Of a stretch of 64,000 nucleotides of DNA, positions 7,797 to 16,390 are shown one piece after another (the stretch's first letter is position 1; each line of letters starts with the position of its first letter). The DNA lies in NCBI RefSeq assembly GCF_900090225.1, contig NZ_FMHY01000002.1, positions 6,510,001-6,574,000 of the forward strand, read 5' to 3'. Source of the stretch: Micromonospora eburnea (GTDB taxonomy: Bacteria; Actinomycetota; Actinomycetes; Mycobacteriales; Micromonosporaceae). Both the position numbers and the translations under genes were made by a program. The notes beneath the pieces are model-generated. The model saw nothing but the letters and a program-made list of their open reading frames with translations, was not told where the DNA came from and did not search any database.

Positions 7797-8491
7797 GCAC
7801 CGCGATCCTTTTCGACCTCGACGGCACCCTGGTCGACACCCCGGCCGGGATGACCACCGTGCTGCGCGCGGTCGTCACCGAGCATGGCCGGACGGCCACC
7901 GACGACCAGCTGCGCCGTACCGTCGGCCGCCCGCTGACCGCCTCGTTGGCCACCCTGCTCGGGCTGCCCGTCGACGACCCCGAGGTGGGGCGGGCGGCGG
8001 ACCGGGCCCGGCGGTTGTTCACCGAGCTGGTCATCCCGTCCGCCGCCCGGCTGGTCCTTCCCGGTGTACCCGAGCTGCTCGCCGCCCTGCGGGACCGCGG
8101 CCATCCCCTGGCGGTGGTCACCAGCAAGGTCCGGCCCAGCGCCATCGAGCTGCTGGCCGCCACCGGACTCCTGGACGCGTTCGACTCGCTCTCCTGCCAC
8201 GGCATGGCCGAACGCGGCAAGCCGCACGCGGACCTGGCGCTGCTGGCCGCGGACGCGCTCGGCGTGTCACCCGCCCGCTGCATCGTCGTCGGCGACGCCG
8301 TGGACGACGTCCGGATGGCCAACGCCGCCGGCATGACCCCGTTCGGCGTCACCACCGGTGTGGCCAGCCGGGCCGAGCTCCTGCTGGCCGGTGCCCGCGC
8401 GGTCTTCACCGGCGCGGACACGCTCGGCCCGGCCCTGCTGCTCAGCGATTCCGATCCCCGTCCCGCCCGACCTCAGCCAGAGGTGATCTGA
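7793..8491 (+). CDS. HAD-family phosphatase, probable C-nucleotide 5'-phosphatase
   Basis: The 232-residue protein has all HAD motifs: FDLDGTLVD (motif I, nucleophile and acid Asp), VVTSKV (motif II), Lys in RGKPHADLALLAA (motif III) and VGDAVDDVRMANAAG (motif IV). An alpha-helical cap separates motifs I and II, as in phosphoglycolate phosphatase-like enzymes. The GTG at 7793 overlaps the psuG-like stop by 4 bases, so the two are translationally coupled. In alnumycin biosynthesis an equivalent pair, AlnA and AlnB, makes and then dephosphorylates the C-glycoside, and the same division of labour is inferred here. Substrate specificity is not visible from sequence. Confidence 0.88.
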   Translation: MSTAILFDLDGTLVDTPAGMTTVLRAVVTEHGRTATDDQLRRTVGRPLTASLATLLGLPVDDPEVGRAADRARRLFTELVIPSAARLVLPGVPELLAALRDRGHPLAVVTSKVRPSAIELLAATGLLDAFDSLSCHGMAERGKPHADLALLAADALGVSPARCIVVGDAVDDVRMANAAGMTPFGVTTGVASRAELLLAGARAVFTGADTLGPALLLSDSDPRPARPQPEVI

Positions 8492-8493
8492 CC

Positions 8494-10020
8494 ATGTCCA
8501 GCACCGCCCGATCCGCGGTCGTCCCCGGCCGGCCGCCGTTCGCGGCCGCCACCCTGACCATCCTGGCGATCGCCCAGTTCCTGATCGCCCTCGACTACTC
8601 CATCGTCTACATCGCCCTGCCCCGCATCGGTGCCGAGTTCAACCTGACCGAGAGCTCCATCCAGTGGGTGGTGAGCGGGTACGCGGTGTTCTTCGCCGGT
8701 TTCCTGATCGTCGGAGGCCGGGCCTCCGACCGGTTCGGGCCCCGGAACCTGTTCATCGTGGCGATGGCGGCCTTCGGGATCGCCGCGCTCGCCGGCGGCC
8801 TGGCCACCGCACCGGCGATGCTGCTGGCGGCCCGCGCGATGCAGGGCATCGCCGCCGCCGCCCTCCAGCCGGCGGTCATCGCCCTGATCAACACCTCGTT
8901 CGCCGCCGGTCCGGCCCGCAACCGGGCGCTCGGCGTCTGGGGTACGGTCGGCGCCTCCGGCCTGGCCGCCGGAGTGGTGCTCGGCGGATTGTTGAGCACC
9001 GTCTCCTGGCGCTGGGTCCTACTGATCAACCTGCCGCTCGCGCTGATCTGCGCGATGGGCGCACCCCGGCTGCTGCCCCGGCTGCGCCCCCCGACCACCG
9101 GCCGCAACCAACTGAACGTGCCCAGCGCGATCCTGTGCACCGGCACCGTGCTCTCCACCACGCTGGCCCTGACCTGGGCGTCCAGTGACGGCTGGACGTA
9201 CGGCGGCACCCTGGCCATGTTCGTCGTCGCCGCCGTGCTGCTGGTCGGCTTCGTCCTGCGGGAGCGGAGCAGCGACCAGCCGCTGGTCGACCCGCTGCTG
9301 CGACGTACCCGGTCACTCCTGGTCGGTTGCGGGGCCACCGCTCTCTACATGGCCAGCGTCGGCAACCAGTTCTTCGTGCTCACCCTGCTGCTCCAGCAAC
9401 TGCGCGGGTACGGCCCGATCGCGGCCGGGATGGCGTTCCTGCCGATGGCGGTGGCGATCGCGGTGGCGAACTCGGCGGCCCCCCGGATCGTCTCCGCGCT
9501 CGGCGTCCGGCTGGCCCTGGCCCTGGCCTTCGTCGGCAACGCGACCGGTCTGCTGCTGCTGGCCGTCCAGGTGCACGGCGAGAGCTACGTCCTGCACCTG
9601 CTGCCCGGCCTGCTGATCACCGGTTTCGCGCACGGGGTCACGTACGTGTCGATGTTCATCGCCGGCACCGCCGACGTGGACGACCGCAACCAGGGGGTCG
9701 GCAGCGCCCTGATGACCACCTCCCAGTACATGGCCGGCGCCCTCGGGATCGCCGTGCTGGTGCTGGTGCTCGGCACCGACCCGGATCCGGGCAGGTTCGG
9801 CGCGGCCTTCCTCACCACCGCCCTGGCGGCCGGCGCCGGTGCGGTCCTGGCTCTCCTCGGCCTGCCGGCGAAGCGGACGAAGGATGCTCCTCCGGTAGCC
9901 GGCGGGCCGGCCGAGGACGCCGCGGCGCGCGGGCCGGAACCGGCCGGCGGACGCGACGCCGGGGGCACCGGTCGCCCGGCGGACGTGCTGGTCGCCGGCC
10001 ACGAGGGGAGCCGGTCGTGA
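8494..10020 (+). CDS. 14-TM MFS drug exporter (DHA2/EmrB type)
   Basis: The 508-residue membrane protein has about 14 hydrophobic segments. DHA2-family marks are present: the start LAIAQFLIALDYSIVYIALP, the loop motif GGRASDRFGPRNLFI (motif A) and a LGVWGTVGASGLAAG stretch (motif C, antiporter signature). The cytoplasmic tail of about 50 residues is Gly/Ala/Pro-rich. It starts 2 bases after the phosphatase and its stop overlaps the next gene, so it is embedded in the operon. Export of the nucleoside product, and thus self-protection, is the likely job. Proton-coupled efflux is the family norm. Confidence 0.9.
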   Translation: MSSTARSAVVPGRPPFAAATLTILAIAQFLIALDYSIVYIALPRIGAEFNLTESSIQWVVSGYAVFFAGFLIVGGRASDRFGPRNLFIVAMAAFGIAALAGGLATAPAMLLAARAMQGIAAAALQPAVIALINTSFAAGPARNRALGVWGTVGASGLAAGVVLGGLLSTVSWRWVLLINLPLALICAMGAPRLLPRLRPPTTGRNQLNVPSAILCTGTVLSTTLALTWASSDGWTYGGTLAMFVVAAVLLVGFVLRERSSDQPLVDPLLRRTRSLLVGCGATALYMASVGNQFFVLTLLLQQLRGYGPIAAGMAFLPMAVAIAVANSAAPRIVSALGVRLALALAFVGNATGLLLLAVQVHGESYVLHLLPGLLITGFAHGVTYVSMFIAGTADVDDRNQGVGSALMTTSQYMAGALGIAVLVLVLGTDPDPGRFGAAFLTTALAAGAGAVLALLGLPAKRTKDAPPVAGGPAEDAAARGPEPAGGRDAGGTGRPADVLVAGHEGSRS

Positions 10021-10805
10021 GGGCCGCGGCCTGGGTCGCCCAGCTCGGCGTGCTGGTGGTGCACAACGACCCGGTGGTGGAGGCGGAGCTGTGGGACCGG
10101 GCCCCAACCGGGGTCACCGTGCACGCCGCCCGGTTCGAGAGCCCGACCAGCACCGGCGCCGAGTACACCGAGGAGACCTGGCAACGCCTGATCGCCCAGC
10201 CGGACATCCGGCGGGGACTGGTCCAGCTCGGCCAGATGGACCTGACCTCGATCTGCCTCTGCTTCGCGTCGGCGAGCTTCTTCGGCGGCTTGGAGTTCGA
10301 CGCCGGCTTCGCCGCCGCCGCGACCGAGCTGGCCGGCGGGACCCCGGTCTACACCGCCGGGGAGGCGATCCGGGCCGGGCTGACCGAGCTGGGCGTGCGC
10401 CGTCCGCTGGTGGTGGTGCCGCCGTGGTTCACCGCGCCGACCTTCGCCGCCACCCGACGGTATCTGGCAGCCGGAGGGTTCCAGGTGGCCGGGCTGCTGC
10501 ACTACCAGCTCGACGCCGGCTGGCACGGCGTGGAACAGCACCGGATCTTCGACCGGGGCGGCCGCTGGGTGGTCGATCCGGACGAGGTCTGCCGGCAGAT
10601 CGGTGCCGGCTTCCCGGCGGACGCCGACGGGGTGCTGATCCCCGGCAGCGGCTTCCGCTCGTGGGATGCGGTGGCCCGGCTGGAGGAGACGCTCGGTGTC
10701 CCGGTGGTCACCTCCAACCAGGCCTGCCTGCGGCGGCTGCTCGCCGTCGCCGGTCTCGACCGGCCGGTGCCAGGCGGTGGCCGCCTGGTCGACGCCCGCG
10801 CCTGA
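10017..10805 (+). CDS. Asp/Glu racemase-superfamily protein (maleate isomerase/arylmalonate decarboxylase-like)
   Basis: The start is GTG 10017, overlapping the MFS stop by 4 bases; the product has 262 residues. The fold signature is that of maleate cis-trans isomerases: two halves and a C-terminal VVTSNQACLRRLL in which Cys237 matches the second catalytic Cys. In the first half the motif usually reading CTSGS appears as FASAS (83-87), so the first Cys is replaced by Phe83; Cys80 and Cys82 lie just before it. Arylmalonate decarboxylase also keeps only the second Cys. A decarboxylase or an isomerase/hydratase acting on the maleimide- or carboxypyrrole-type product is possible. It is a good candidate for a late pathway or self-resistance step, but the reaction is unproven. 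Confidence 0.75.
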   Translation: MRAAAWVAQLGVLVVHNDPVVEAELWDRAPTGVTVHAARFESPTSTGAEYTEETWQRLIAQPDIRRGLVQLGQMDLTSICLCFASASFFGGLEFDAGFAAAATELAGGTPVYTAGEAIRAGLTELGVRRPLVVVPPWFTAPTFAATRRYLAAGGFQVAGLLHYQLDAGWHGVEQHRIFDRGGRWVVDPDEVCRQIGAGFPADADGVLIPGSGFRSWDAVARLEETLGVPVVTSNQACLRRLLAVAGLDRPVPGGGRLVDARA

Positions 10806-10889
10806 TTCCACCCGGCCCGCCCTCTCCGGGCGCCCACGCCGTCAACCATCCCCAGCCCCGGCTGGGAGAACGAACGACAGGAGAGACAC

Positions 10890-12341
10890 GTGCCCACCAG
10901 ATCGTTCTGCACCGCCTTCCGCGAGCAGGTTCGCGGCAGACCGGACGCCCCGGCCCTGTTCTGGGCGGGACGCCAGATCAGCTACCGAGACTTGGCACAC
11001 CTGGTGGTGGCCGCGGAGCGGGCGCTCGCCGATCTCGCGCTCGATCCGGAGCTGCCGCTCTGCGTCCCGGCGGTGAAGTCGCCGGAGACCATCGCGCTAC
11101 TGATCGCCGCGTTCGCGGCGGACCGCCGGGTGCTGCTGCCCTCGGCGTCCCTGGGGAGCGAGTCGCTCACCCGCCTCTCCGCCGAGGTCGGATGTGCCCA
11201 CATCCTCCGTGCCACCCCGGACGGCCTGACCGTACGGGCCAGCGGGGCCGACGGCCGTCGACTGCCCGGGGCCGGCCTGCTGCTCACCACCTCCGGCTCG
11301 ACCGGTACGCCGAAGGTCGTCGACCTGGCCGCTGACGGCGTGGATGCCTTCCTGGCCTGGGCGGGGCGGGCCTTCCGGATCGGGCCCGACGCCCGGGTGC
11401 TCAACTACGCGCCGCTCAACTTCGACCTGTGTCTGCTGGACGTGTGGGCCGCCCTGGCCGCCGGGGCCTGCGTCGAGCTGGTGGACCCGGATCGGGCCGT
11501 CGATGGGGCCTGGCTGGCGGAGCTGTGCCGGGACCGGAAGCCGACCGTGGTGCAGGCCGTCCCGCTGTTCTTCCGGCTGGTCACCGAGGCCGGCGGCCGT
11601 TTTCCCTGGGTCCGGGACGTGCTGCTCACCGGTGACGTGGTGCCGCTGGCTCTGCTGGACCGGATCACCGACGCGTTCCCGAACGCTCGGCTGTGGAACG
11701 TCTACGGCTGCACCGAGACCAACGACAGCTTCCTCTGTCGCGTCGATCCGGACGAGGTACGCGCGCAAGGCGCGATGCCGATCGGCCACCCGATCGACGG
11801 CGTCGAGGTGTCCGTGCTCGACGCCGACGGCGCGGAGGTCACCGGCGCGGGCACCGGTGAGCTGGTGGTCCGTACGCCGTTCCGGGCCCGGGGCTACCTG
11901 GACGCCCGCCTGGACGCCGAGCGGTGGCGGGACGGCTGGTTCCGGACCGGTGACCTGGTCCGGCGGGACGCCTCCGGGGCGTACTTCCTCACCGGACGCA
12001 ACGACCACCAGGTCAAGGTCCGCGGGGTCCGGACGAACCTGCAGGAGGTGGAGCAGGTGGTGCTCGCCCATCCGGGGGTGCTGGAGGCGGCTGTGGTCGC
12101 CGTACCGGACTCGAACGAGGGCAACGTCCTGCTCGCCGTGGTCCGCCCGACACCGGCGTCGGGGGTCAATGGGCTGCACCTGCGGCTGCACTGTGCCGCC
12201 GCGCTGCCCCGTACGGCCATTCCCGGCGCGTTCGAGCTGGTTGATGAGGCGCTGCCCCGGACGTCCACCGGAAAGGTCGACCGCAACGCCCTGCGCGCGC
12301 GTCGCGGCCGGGCCCTCGCCGGAACCATCGAGAGGAGTTGA
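10890..12341 (+). CDS. Stand-alone NRPS adenylation enzyme (cyclic amino acid loading)
   Basis: The 483-residue protein is a complete A domain without C or PCP domains. Core motifs are A3 LTTSGSTGTPK, A5 YGCTETND, A7 WFRTGDL, A8 GRNDHQVKVRGVR and A10 RTSTGKVDR with the catalytic Lys. Reading the pocket against GrsA by eye gives Asp-Leu-Leu at the first three positions and Lys at the last, like the proline-type code of PltF/RedM; the middle positions differ. That fits a proline-like ring such as 5-amino-pyrroline carboxylate better than proline itself. It should activate the acid as acyl-AMP and load the carrier at 6055. GTG 10890 follows AGGAGA. It is followed 4 bases later by the oxidase gene, a pairing seen in pyrrole pathways. 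Confidence 0.9.
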   Translation: MPTRSFCTAFREQVRGRPDAPALFWAGRQISYRDLAHLVVAAERALADLALDPELPLCVPAVKSPETIALLIAAFAADRRVLLPSASLGSESLTRLSAEVGCAHILRATPDGLTVRASGADGRRLPGAGLLLTTSGSTGTPKVVDLAADGVDAFLAWAGRAFRIGPDARVLNYAPLNFDLCLLDVWAALAAGACVELVDPDRAVDGAWLAELCRDRKPTVVQAVPLFFRLVTEAGGRFPWVRDVLLTGDVVPLALLDRITDAFPNARLWNVYGCTETNDSFLCRVDPDEVRAQGAMPIGHPIDGVEVSVLDADGAEVTGAGTGELVVRTPFRARGYLDARLDAERWRDGWFRTGDLVRRDASGAYFLTGRNDHQVKVRGVRTNLQEVEQVVLAHPGVLEAAVVAVPDSNEGNVLLAVVRPTPASGVNGLHLRLHCAAALPRTAIPGAFELVDEALPRTSTGKVDRNALRARRGRALAGTIERS

Positions 12342-12345
12342 CGTC

Positions 12346-13485
12346 GTGATCAGATGGACCGAGGAACAGCGTGAGCTGCGCACCCTGGCCGAGGAGCTGG
12401 GCGCGGCGGCGGGCGAAGGTCACCTCGAACGCGACGCGGGCCGCGAGTTCGGCCACGCGGCCTGGAAGCTGATCCGGGAGACCGGGCTGCTGGGCCTGCC
12501 GTTCGACGAGCGGTGGGGCGGGCTCGGCCAGGACCTGCTCACCACCATGTACGTCCTCGAAGGACTGGGGTACGCGTGCCGCGACGGTGGATTCAGCTTC
12601 TCCGTCTCCACGCAGATCGTGAGCACCGGGGTACCGCTGCAACGGTTCGGCTCGGCTCAGCTCAAGGATCGCTACCTGCCCCGGATCAGCGACGGCTCGC
12701 TCATCGGGGCGCACGCGATCACCGAGCCGTCAGGCGGCTCCGACGTGATGGCCATGCGCACCACCGCGGTCCGCGACGGCGACGACTACGTGCTCAACGG
12801 CAGCAAGGCCTTCGTCACCAACGGGCCGATCGCCGACGTGATCGTGGTGTACGCGCTGACCGGCAAGCGGGGCAGCCCCGCCGCCCTGACCGCGTTCCTG
12901 GTGGAGCGGGACACGCCGGGCCTGGTGGTCGGGCCACCGGTGGCGAAGATGGGGCTCGCCACCTCACCGTTCTCGGAGCTGTTCTTCGACGACTGCCGGG
13001 TCCCGGCGGCGAACGTGGTGGGCTCGCCCAACGCCGGTTTCCTGGTGATGGACCACGTCATGAAGTGGGAGATCCTCTGCTCCTTCGTGATCAACGTCGG
13101 CGAGATGCAGCACCGGTTGGAGCGGTCCGTCGAGTACGCCCGGTCCCGGACGCAGTTCGGCCAGAAGATCGGTTCCTTCCAGTCGGTGTCGAACCGCCTC
13201 GCCGACATGCACATCGCGGTGGAGAGCTCCCGCAAGTGGCTCTATGACACCGCGCAGCGGTACAGCAACGGCGAGAACGTCACCATCGACATCGCCGCCA
13301 GCAAGCTGATCACCAGCGAGAACAACGTCGCCGTCGCGCTCGCCGCCGTCCAGCTCTTCGGCGGTTACGGCTACACCAGCGAGTACGGCCTGGAGAAGGA
13401 CCTGCGCGACTCCGTCGCCGGAACCATCTACTCCGGCACCTCGGACATCCAGCGCCAACGTATCGCCAGGATGCTCGGCCTCTGA
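12346..13485 (+). CDS. Acyl-CoA-dehydrogenase-type flavoenzyme, probable aminopyrroline-PCP oxidase
   Basis: The 379-residue protein is a full acyl-CoA dehydrogenase homologue with AITEPSGGSD, the FAD-binding KAFVTNG region and SRTQFGQKIGSFQ. Medium-chain enzymes take their base from the C-terminal YEGT loop, but here it reads YSGTSDIQR. Instead Glu242 (KWEIL) lies in helix G, where isovaleryl-CoA dehydrogenase and the prolyl-carrier oxidases PltE/RedW keep theirs. This supports oxidation of a ring amino acid held on the PCP, turning an aminopyrroline into an aminopyrrole. The start is GTG 12346, with AGAGGAG upstream and the adenylation gene ending at 12341. Electrons would pass to oxygen or an electron-transfer protein. 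The exact substrate is inferred from context. Confidence 0.88.
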   Translation: MIRWTEEQRELRTLAEELGAAAGEGHLERDAGREFGHAAWKLIRETGLLGLPFDERWGGLGQDLLTTMYVLEGLGYACRDGGFSFSVSTQIVSTGVPLQRFGSAQLKDRYLPRISDGSLIGAHAITEPSGGSDVMAMRTTAVRDGDDYVLNGSKAFVTNGPIADVIVVYALTGKRGSPAALTAFLVERDTPGLVVGPPVAKMGLATSPFSELFFDDCRVPAANVVGSPNAGFLVMDHVMKWEILCSFVINVGEMQHRLERSVEYARSRTQFGQKIGSFQSVSNRLADMHIAVESSRKWLYDTAQRYSNGENVTIDIAASKLITSENNVAVALAAVQLFGGYGYTSEYGLEKDLRDSVAGTIYSGTSDIQRQRIARMLGL

Positions 13486-13534
13486 CACCCCTTCCGCACG
13501 CCACACCCGTCCACTCCTCTGGAGGACCTTCACC

Positions 13535-14230
13535 ATGTCGACAAACGTCACCGAACCCGCCCTGCTCGAGCCCACCGAGTTCCTCGACCACGACTCCGCC
13601 GTCGTCCGCGAATTCGTGGCCCGGACCCTGCCGGACGGCGGCACGGGGATGACGCCGACCGAGCGGGCGATCGCCCTCTACTACGCCGTTCGGGACGGCA
13701 TCCACTACGAGGTGTACGGGGCCGACCTGTCCCGCCACGGCCTCAAGGCCAGCTCGACGATCACCCGCGGGATGGGCTTCTGCGTCCACAAGTCGATCGT
13801 GTACGCCGCCGCGATGCGCTCGGTGGGCGTGCCGAGCCGGATCTACTACGGCGACGTCCGCAACCATCTCGCCTCGCCCCAGCTGGAGGAGCTGATGGGC
13901 GGCAACCTCTTCACCTACCACAGCCTGACGACGGTTCTCCTGAACGGCCGGTGGGTCCGGGCGACCCCGGTCTTCAACAAGATGCTCTGCCGGCTCTACC
14001 AGATCAAGCCGCTGGAGTTCGACGGGCTGACCGACTCGATGTACCACCCGTACGACGAGGAGGGGCGCCGGCACATGGAGTTCGTCCGGGAGCACGGCGA
14101 GTTCGACGACGTCCCGTACGACATGGTCGTCGATGGCATCCGCGCCAACCACCCCAAGCTCTTCGCCAGCCAGCACGTCACGGCCCGGGGTTCCCTGCTG
14201 GCTGAGGCGACAGCCCGGGGAGGTGCGTGA
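13535..14230 (+). CDS. Transglutaminase-like cysteine protein, possible carrier-protein release enzyme
   Basis: The 231-residue protein has the transglutaminase-like core: Cys83 in GMGFCVHKSIVYAAAMRSVG, His129 in FTYHSLTTVLLNGRWV, and the strand after it. The third triad position, usually Asp in a W-x-x-x-D-P context, reads Thr143 (WVRATPV), so the triad is non-standard. Family members act as proteases, amidases or acyl transferases; AdmF of andrimid synthesis condenses two carrier-bound amino acids. Here a role in releasing or transferring the acyl group from the PCP is possible, since no thioesterase is seen. CTGGAGGA precedes ATG 13535, and its stop overlaps the GT2 gene, tying it to the glycosyltransferase block. 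Function is unproven. Confidence 0.7.
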   Translation: MSTNVTEPALLEPTEFLDHDSAVVREFVARTLPDGGTGMTPTERAIALYYAVRDGIHYEVYGADLSRHGLKASSTITRGMGFCVHKSIVYAAAMRSVGVPSRIYYGDVRNHLASPQLEELMGGNLFTYHSLTTVLLNGRWVRATPVFNKMLCRLYQIKPLEFDGLTDSMYHPYDEEGRRHMEFVREHGEFDDVPYDMVVDGIRANHPKLFASQHVTARGSLLAEATARGGA

Positions 14231-14991
14231 TGAGCCGGGCTCGGTACGCCCCGGTCCAGCGGGGCCAGGTCGACCTGGAACTGGTCGTTCCGGCGTTCAA
14301 CGAGGCCGCCCGGCTGCCCGCCACCCTCGCCGAGCTGACCAGCTTCCTGGCCGGCCAGCGCTGGCGGTCCCGGGTCGTGGTGGTCGACAACGGCAGCACC
14401 GACGGCACCGCCACCATCGTCAGTGCTCAGGACTGGGACGCCGAGGTTGTCGTGGTCGGGTGCTCCCGGCCGGGCAAGGGTGCGGCGGTCCGGCGGGGCA
14501 TCGCCGGCAGCGGGGCCCGGTTCGTCGGGTTCGTTGACGCTGACCTCTCCACTCCGGTGTCGACCCTGACCCGGGCGGTCGCCGAACTGGAGGGGGGCGC
14601 GGCGGCGGCGATCGCGTCCCGGCACGCTCCCGGAGCCGAGCTGGCCCACCCGCAGCCGGTCACCCGCCGGCTGGGCGGTTCCGTGTTCCGGGCGCTGGCC
14701 CGACAGCTCGTTCCCGGGGTGCACGACACCCAGTGCGGCTTCAAGGTCTTCGATCGGCTGGCGGTGCAGTTCGCGCTGAAGCGCTGCCACCTCAGCGGGT
14801 TCGCGTTCGACGTGGAACTGCTGCGGCAGATCCGCCGGGTCGGGGGCCGGATCGCCGAGGTCCCGGTCGTCTGGACCGACGACGAGCGGTCCACGTTTCG
14901 CCCGCTGCGGGACGGTTCGGCAGCCTTCGCCGATCTGTTTCGCCTCTACCGGGCCGATCTGATCGACACCGCCCGGACGGGTGCGCGATGA
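14230..14991 (+). CDS. GT2-family glycosyltransferase (polyprenyl-phosphate sugar synthase-like)
   Basis: This 253-residue protein has the GT-A fold typical of dolichyl- or polyprenyl-phosphate glucose/mannose synthases: VVPAFNEAARLP, VVVDNGSTDGT, the metal site VDADLS, and DTQCGFKVFDR near the acceptor site. It lacks C-terminal membrane helices. I start at ATG 14230, one base into the previous stop, with GGGAGG 6 bases before; a GTG at 14227 is in frame directly before it. Together with the GT87-type enzyme at 16391 it could form a lipid-linked sugar donor and use it outside the membrane. Whether it serves the nucleoside product or a separate glycan is unclear. Confidence 0.82.
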   Translation: MSRARYAPVQRGQVDLELVVPAFNEAARLPATLAELTSFLAGQRWRSRVVVVDNGSTDGTATIVSAQDWDAEVVVVGCSRPGKGAAVRRGIAGSGARFVGFVDADLSTPVSTLTRAVAELEGGAAAAIASRHAPGAELAHPQPVTRRLGGSVFRALARQLVPGVHDTQCGFKVFDRLAVQFALKRCHLSGFAFDVELLRQIRRVGGRIAEVPVVWTDDERSTFRPLRDGSAAFADLFRLYRADLIDTARTGAR

Positions 14992-16388
14992 GCCCGCCCC
15001 GGCCGGCCCCCGCCGGTCGCCGGGTGCTGGTGGTCAGCCGGCACGACGTACGACACCCCGGGGCGGGCGCGGCGGAACGCTACCTGTACGAGGTCAGCCG
15101 CCGCTGGGTGGCGGACGGCGCCGAGGTCACCTGGCTGGTGACCGGGCGGGCGGGCGGGCCCACCGAGGAAAGGGTCGCCGGGGTACGCGTCCTGCGCGCC
15201 GCCCGCCCGCTGGGTGCCGTCGCCCGGCTGATCCGAGGCGGCGACTGGTTCGACGTGGTCCTGACCACCTCTGGCCGGTCGGCCGGCGCGCTCCGGCTGC
15301 TGACCGGCCGACCCGTACCGGTGGTCGAGGTCGTCCACCGGGTCCGGCGGCGGGCCGTCGGCCGCCTGGAACGACTGCTCGGCTCGATGGGCCGGTGGAG
15401 CCGGACGGCCCGGGCCGTGGTGGCGCTCTCCCCGTCGGCCCGGCACGACCTACGCCGCAGGCACCGCCGCCAGGGGCCGATCTTCATCGTGCCGCCCGGC
15501 GCGGCGGCACCCGCCCTGGTCGACGCCGGTCAACGGGCCGACGTGCCGACCGTCGTGGTCGATGTCGACATGGTCGCCGAGGAGCGGATCGACCTCCTGA
15601 TCGAGGCGCTGCCCACGGTCGTCGCCGCGCTGCCCGGTCTGCGGGTCGAGGTCCTCGGTGACGGGCCGGAGCTGGCCCGGCTGCGCCGGCTCGTCGGGTC
15701 CTCGCGGCTGGTCGGGTCGGTGACCCTGCACGGCCCGGTCACCGACGACGACCGGGACAGGTGGCTACGTCGTGCCTGGCTGACCGTCTGCACCGGCGAG
15801 GGCGAGGTGTGCGGCTCCCGGCTGCTCACGGCCGCCGCGTACGGGGTGCCCGCCGTCGTGTTGGCGGCGCCGGGCGCACGGGACTTCCTGCGTGCCGGCC
15901 GCACCGGGGAGGTCGTCGACTCCGCCGGCCAACTGCCGGCCACGCTGATCGACCGGCTGACCGCGTTGCGCGACGAGGAAGTCGCCCACCGGGTGGCCGA
16001 CCTGTGCCGGGCCTGGGCCGCCCGGTTCACCTGGGAGCGCACCGCCGGCCTTCTCGCCGGGGTGGTCGAGCACCAGATCCGCATGGTCCGCTCCGACCTC
16101 GCCCGCCGCCGGTCGGCCCGCTCCGACATCGCCACGCTGGTCCGGCTGCCGGAGGGCGGGTCGGTACCGGCCGACGCGCTGCGGCCGACCGACGAGGTGG
16201 CGACGGTGGAAGGACAGGTCAGCGTCCTGCTCAACGGCTGTGACGAGTTCGACGCCCTCGGGGTGCTGGCCCGCCTCGGGGTGACCGCCGCCCAGCTCCG
16301 CCTGGCCGGGCACGACGAGCTACTGATCGGCCCGCACCCGCTTCCGCCGGCCCTGGCCGGCCGTCCACTCACCTTCGACAGGAGCTGA
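14988..16388 (+). CDS. GT4/GT1-like glycosyltransferase with extra C-terminal region
   Basis: The 466-residue protein is a GT-B fold enzyme. Its N-terminal half starts VLVVSRHDVRHPGAGAAERYLYEV, close to many GT4 enzymes; the C-terminal donor half contains LRVEVLGDGPELARLR and VTLHGPVTDDDRDRWLRRAW. The usual donor motif E-x7-E is incomplete: GEVCGSRLLTAAAYG keeps the first Glu and has Ala in place of the second. About 90 residues after the catalytic fold (from near 375) form an extra region rich in Arg, then Val/Leu, that I do not recognise. ATG 14988 overlaps the GT2 stop by 4 bases. Reduced donor conservation suggests an unusual donor or a lost activity. Confidence 0.7.
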   Translation: MSPPRPAPAGRRVLVVSRHDVRHPGAGAAERYLYEVSRRWVADGAEVTWLVTGRAGGPTEERVAGVRVLRAARPLGAVARLIRGGDWFDVVLTTSGRSAGALRLLTGRPVPVVEVVHRVRRRAVGRLERLLGSMGRWSRTARAVVALSPSARHDLRRRHRRQGPIFIVPPGAAAPALVDAGQRADVPTVVVDVDMVAEERIDLLIEALPTVVAALPGLRVEVLGDGPELARLRRLVGSSRLVGSVTLHGPVTDDDRDRWLRRAWLTVCTGEGEVCGSRLLTAAAYGVPAVVLAAPGARDFLRAGRTGEVVDSAGQLPATLIDRLTALRDEEVAHRVADLCRAWAARFTWERTAGLLAGVVEHQIRMVRSDLARRRSARSDIATLVRLPEGGSVPADALRPTDEVATVEGQVSVLLNGCDEFDALGVLARLGVTAAQLRLAGHDELLIGPHPLPPALAGRPLTFDRS

Positions 16389-16390
16389 CC

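Noticed and set aside
6882..8491. Pseudouridine breakdown pair (PsuG with PsuK)
   Set aside because: The second gene is a HAD phosphatase, not a PfkB-type kinase, and the neighbours are PCP, A-domain and oxidase genes. A biosynthetic role fits better.
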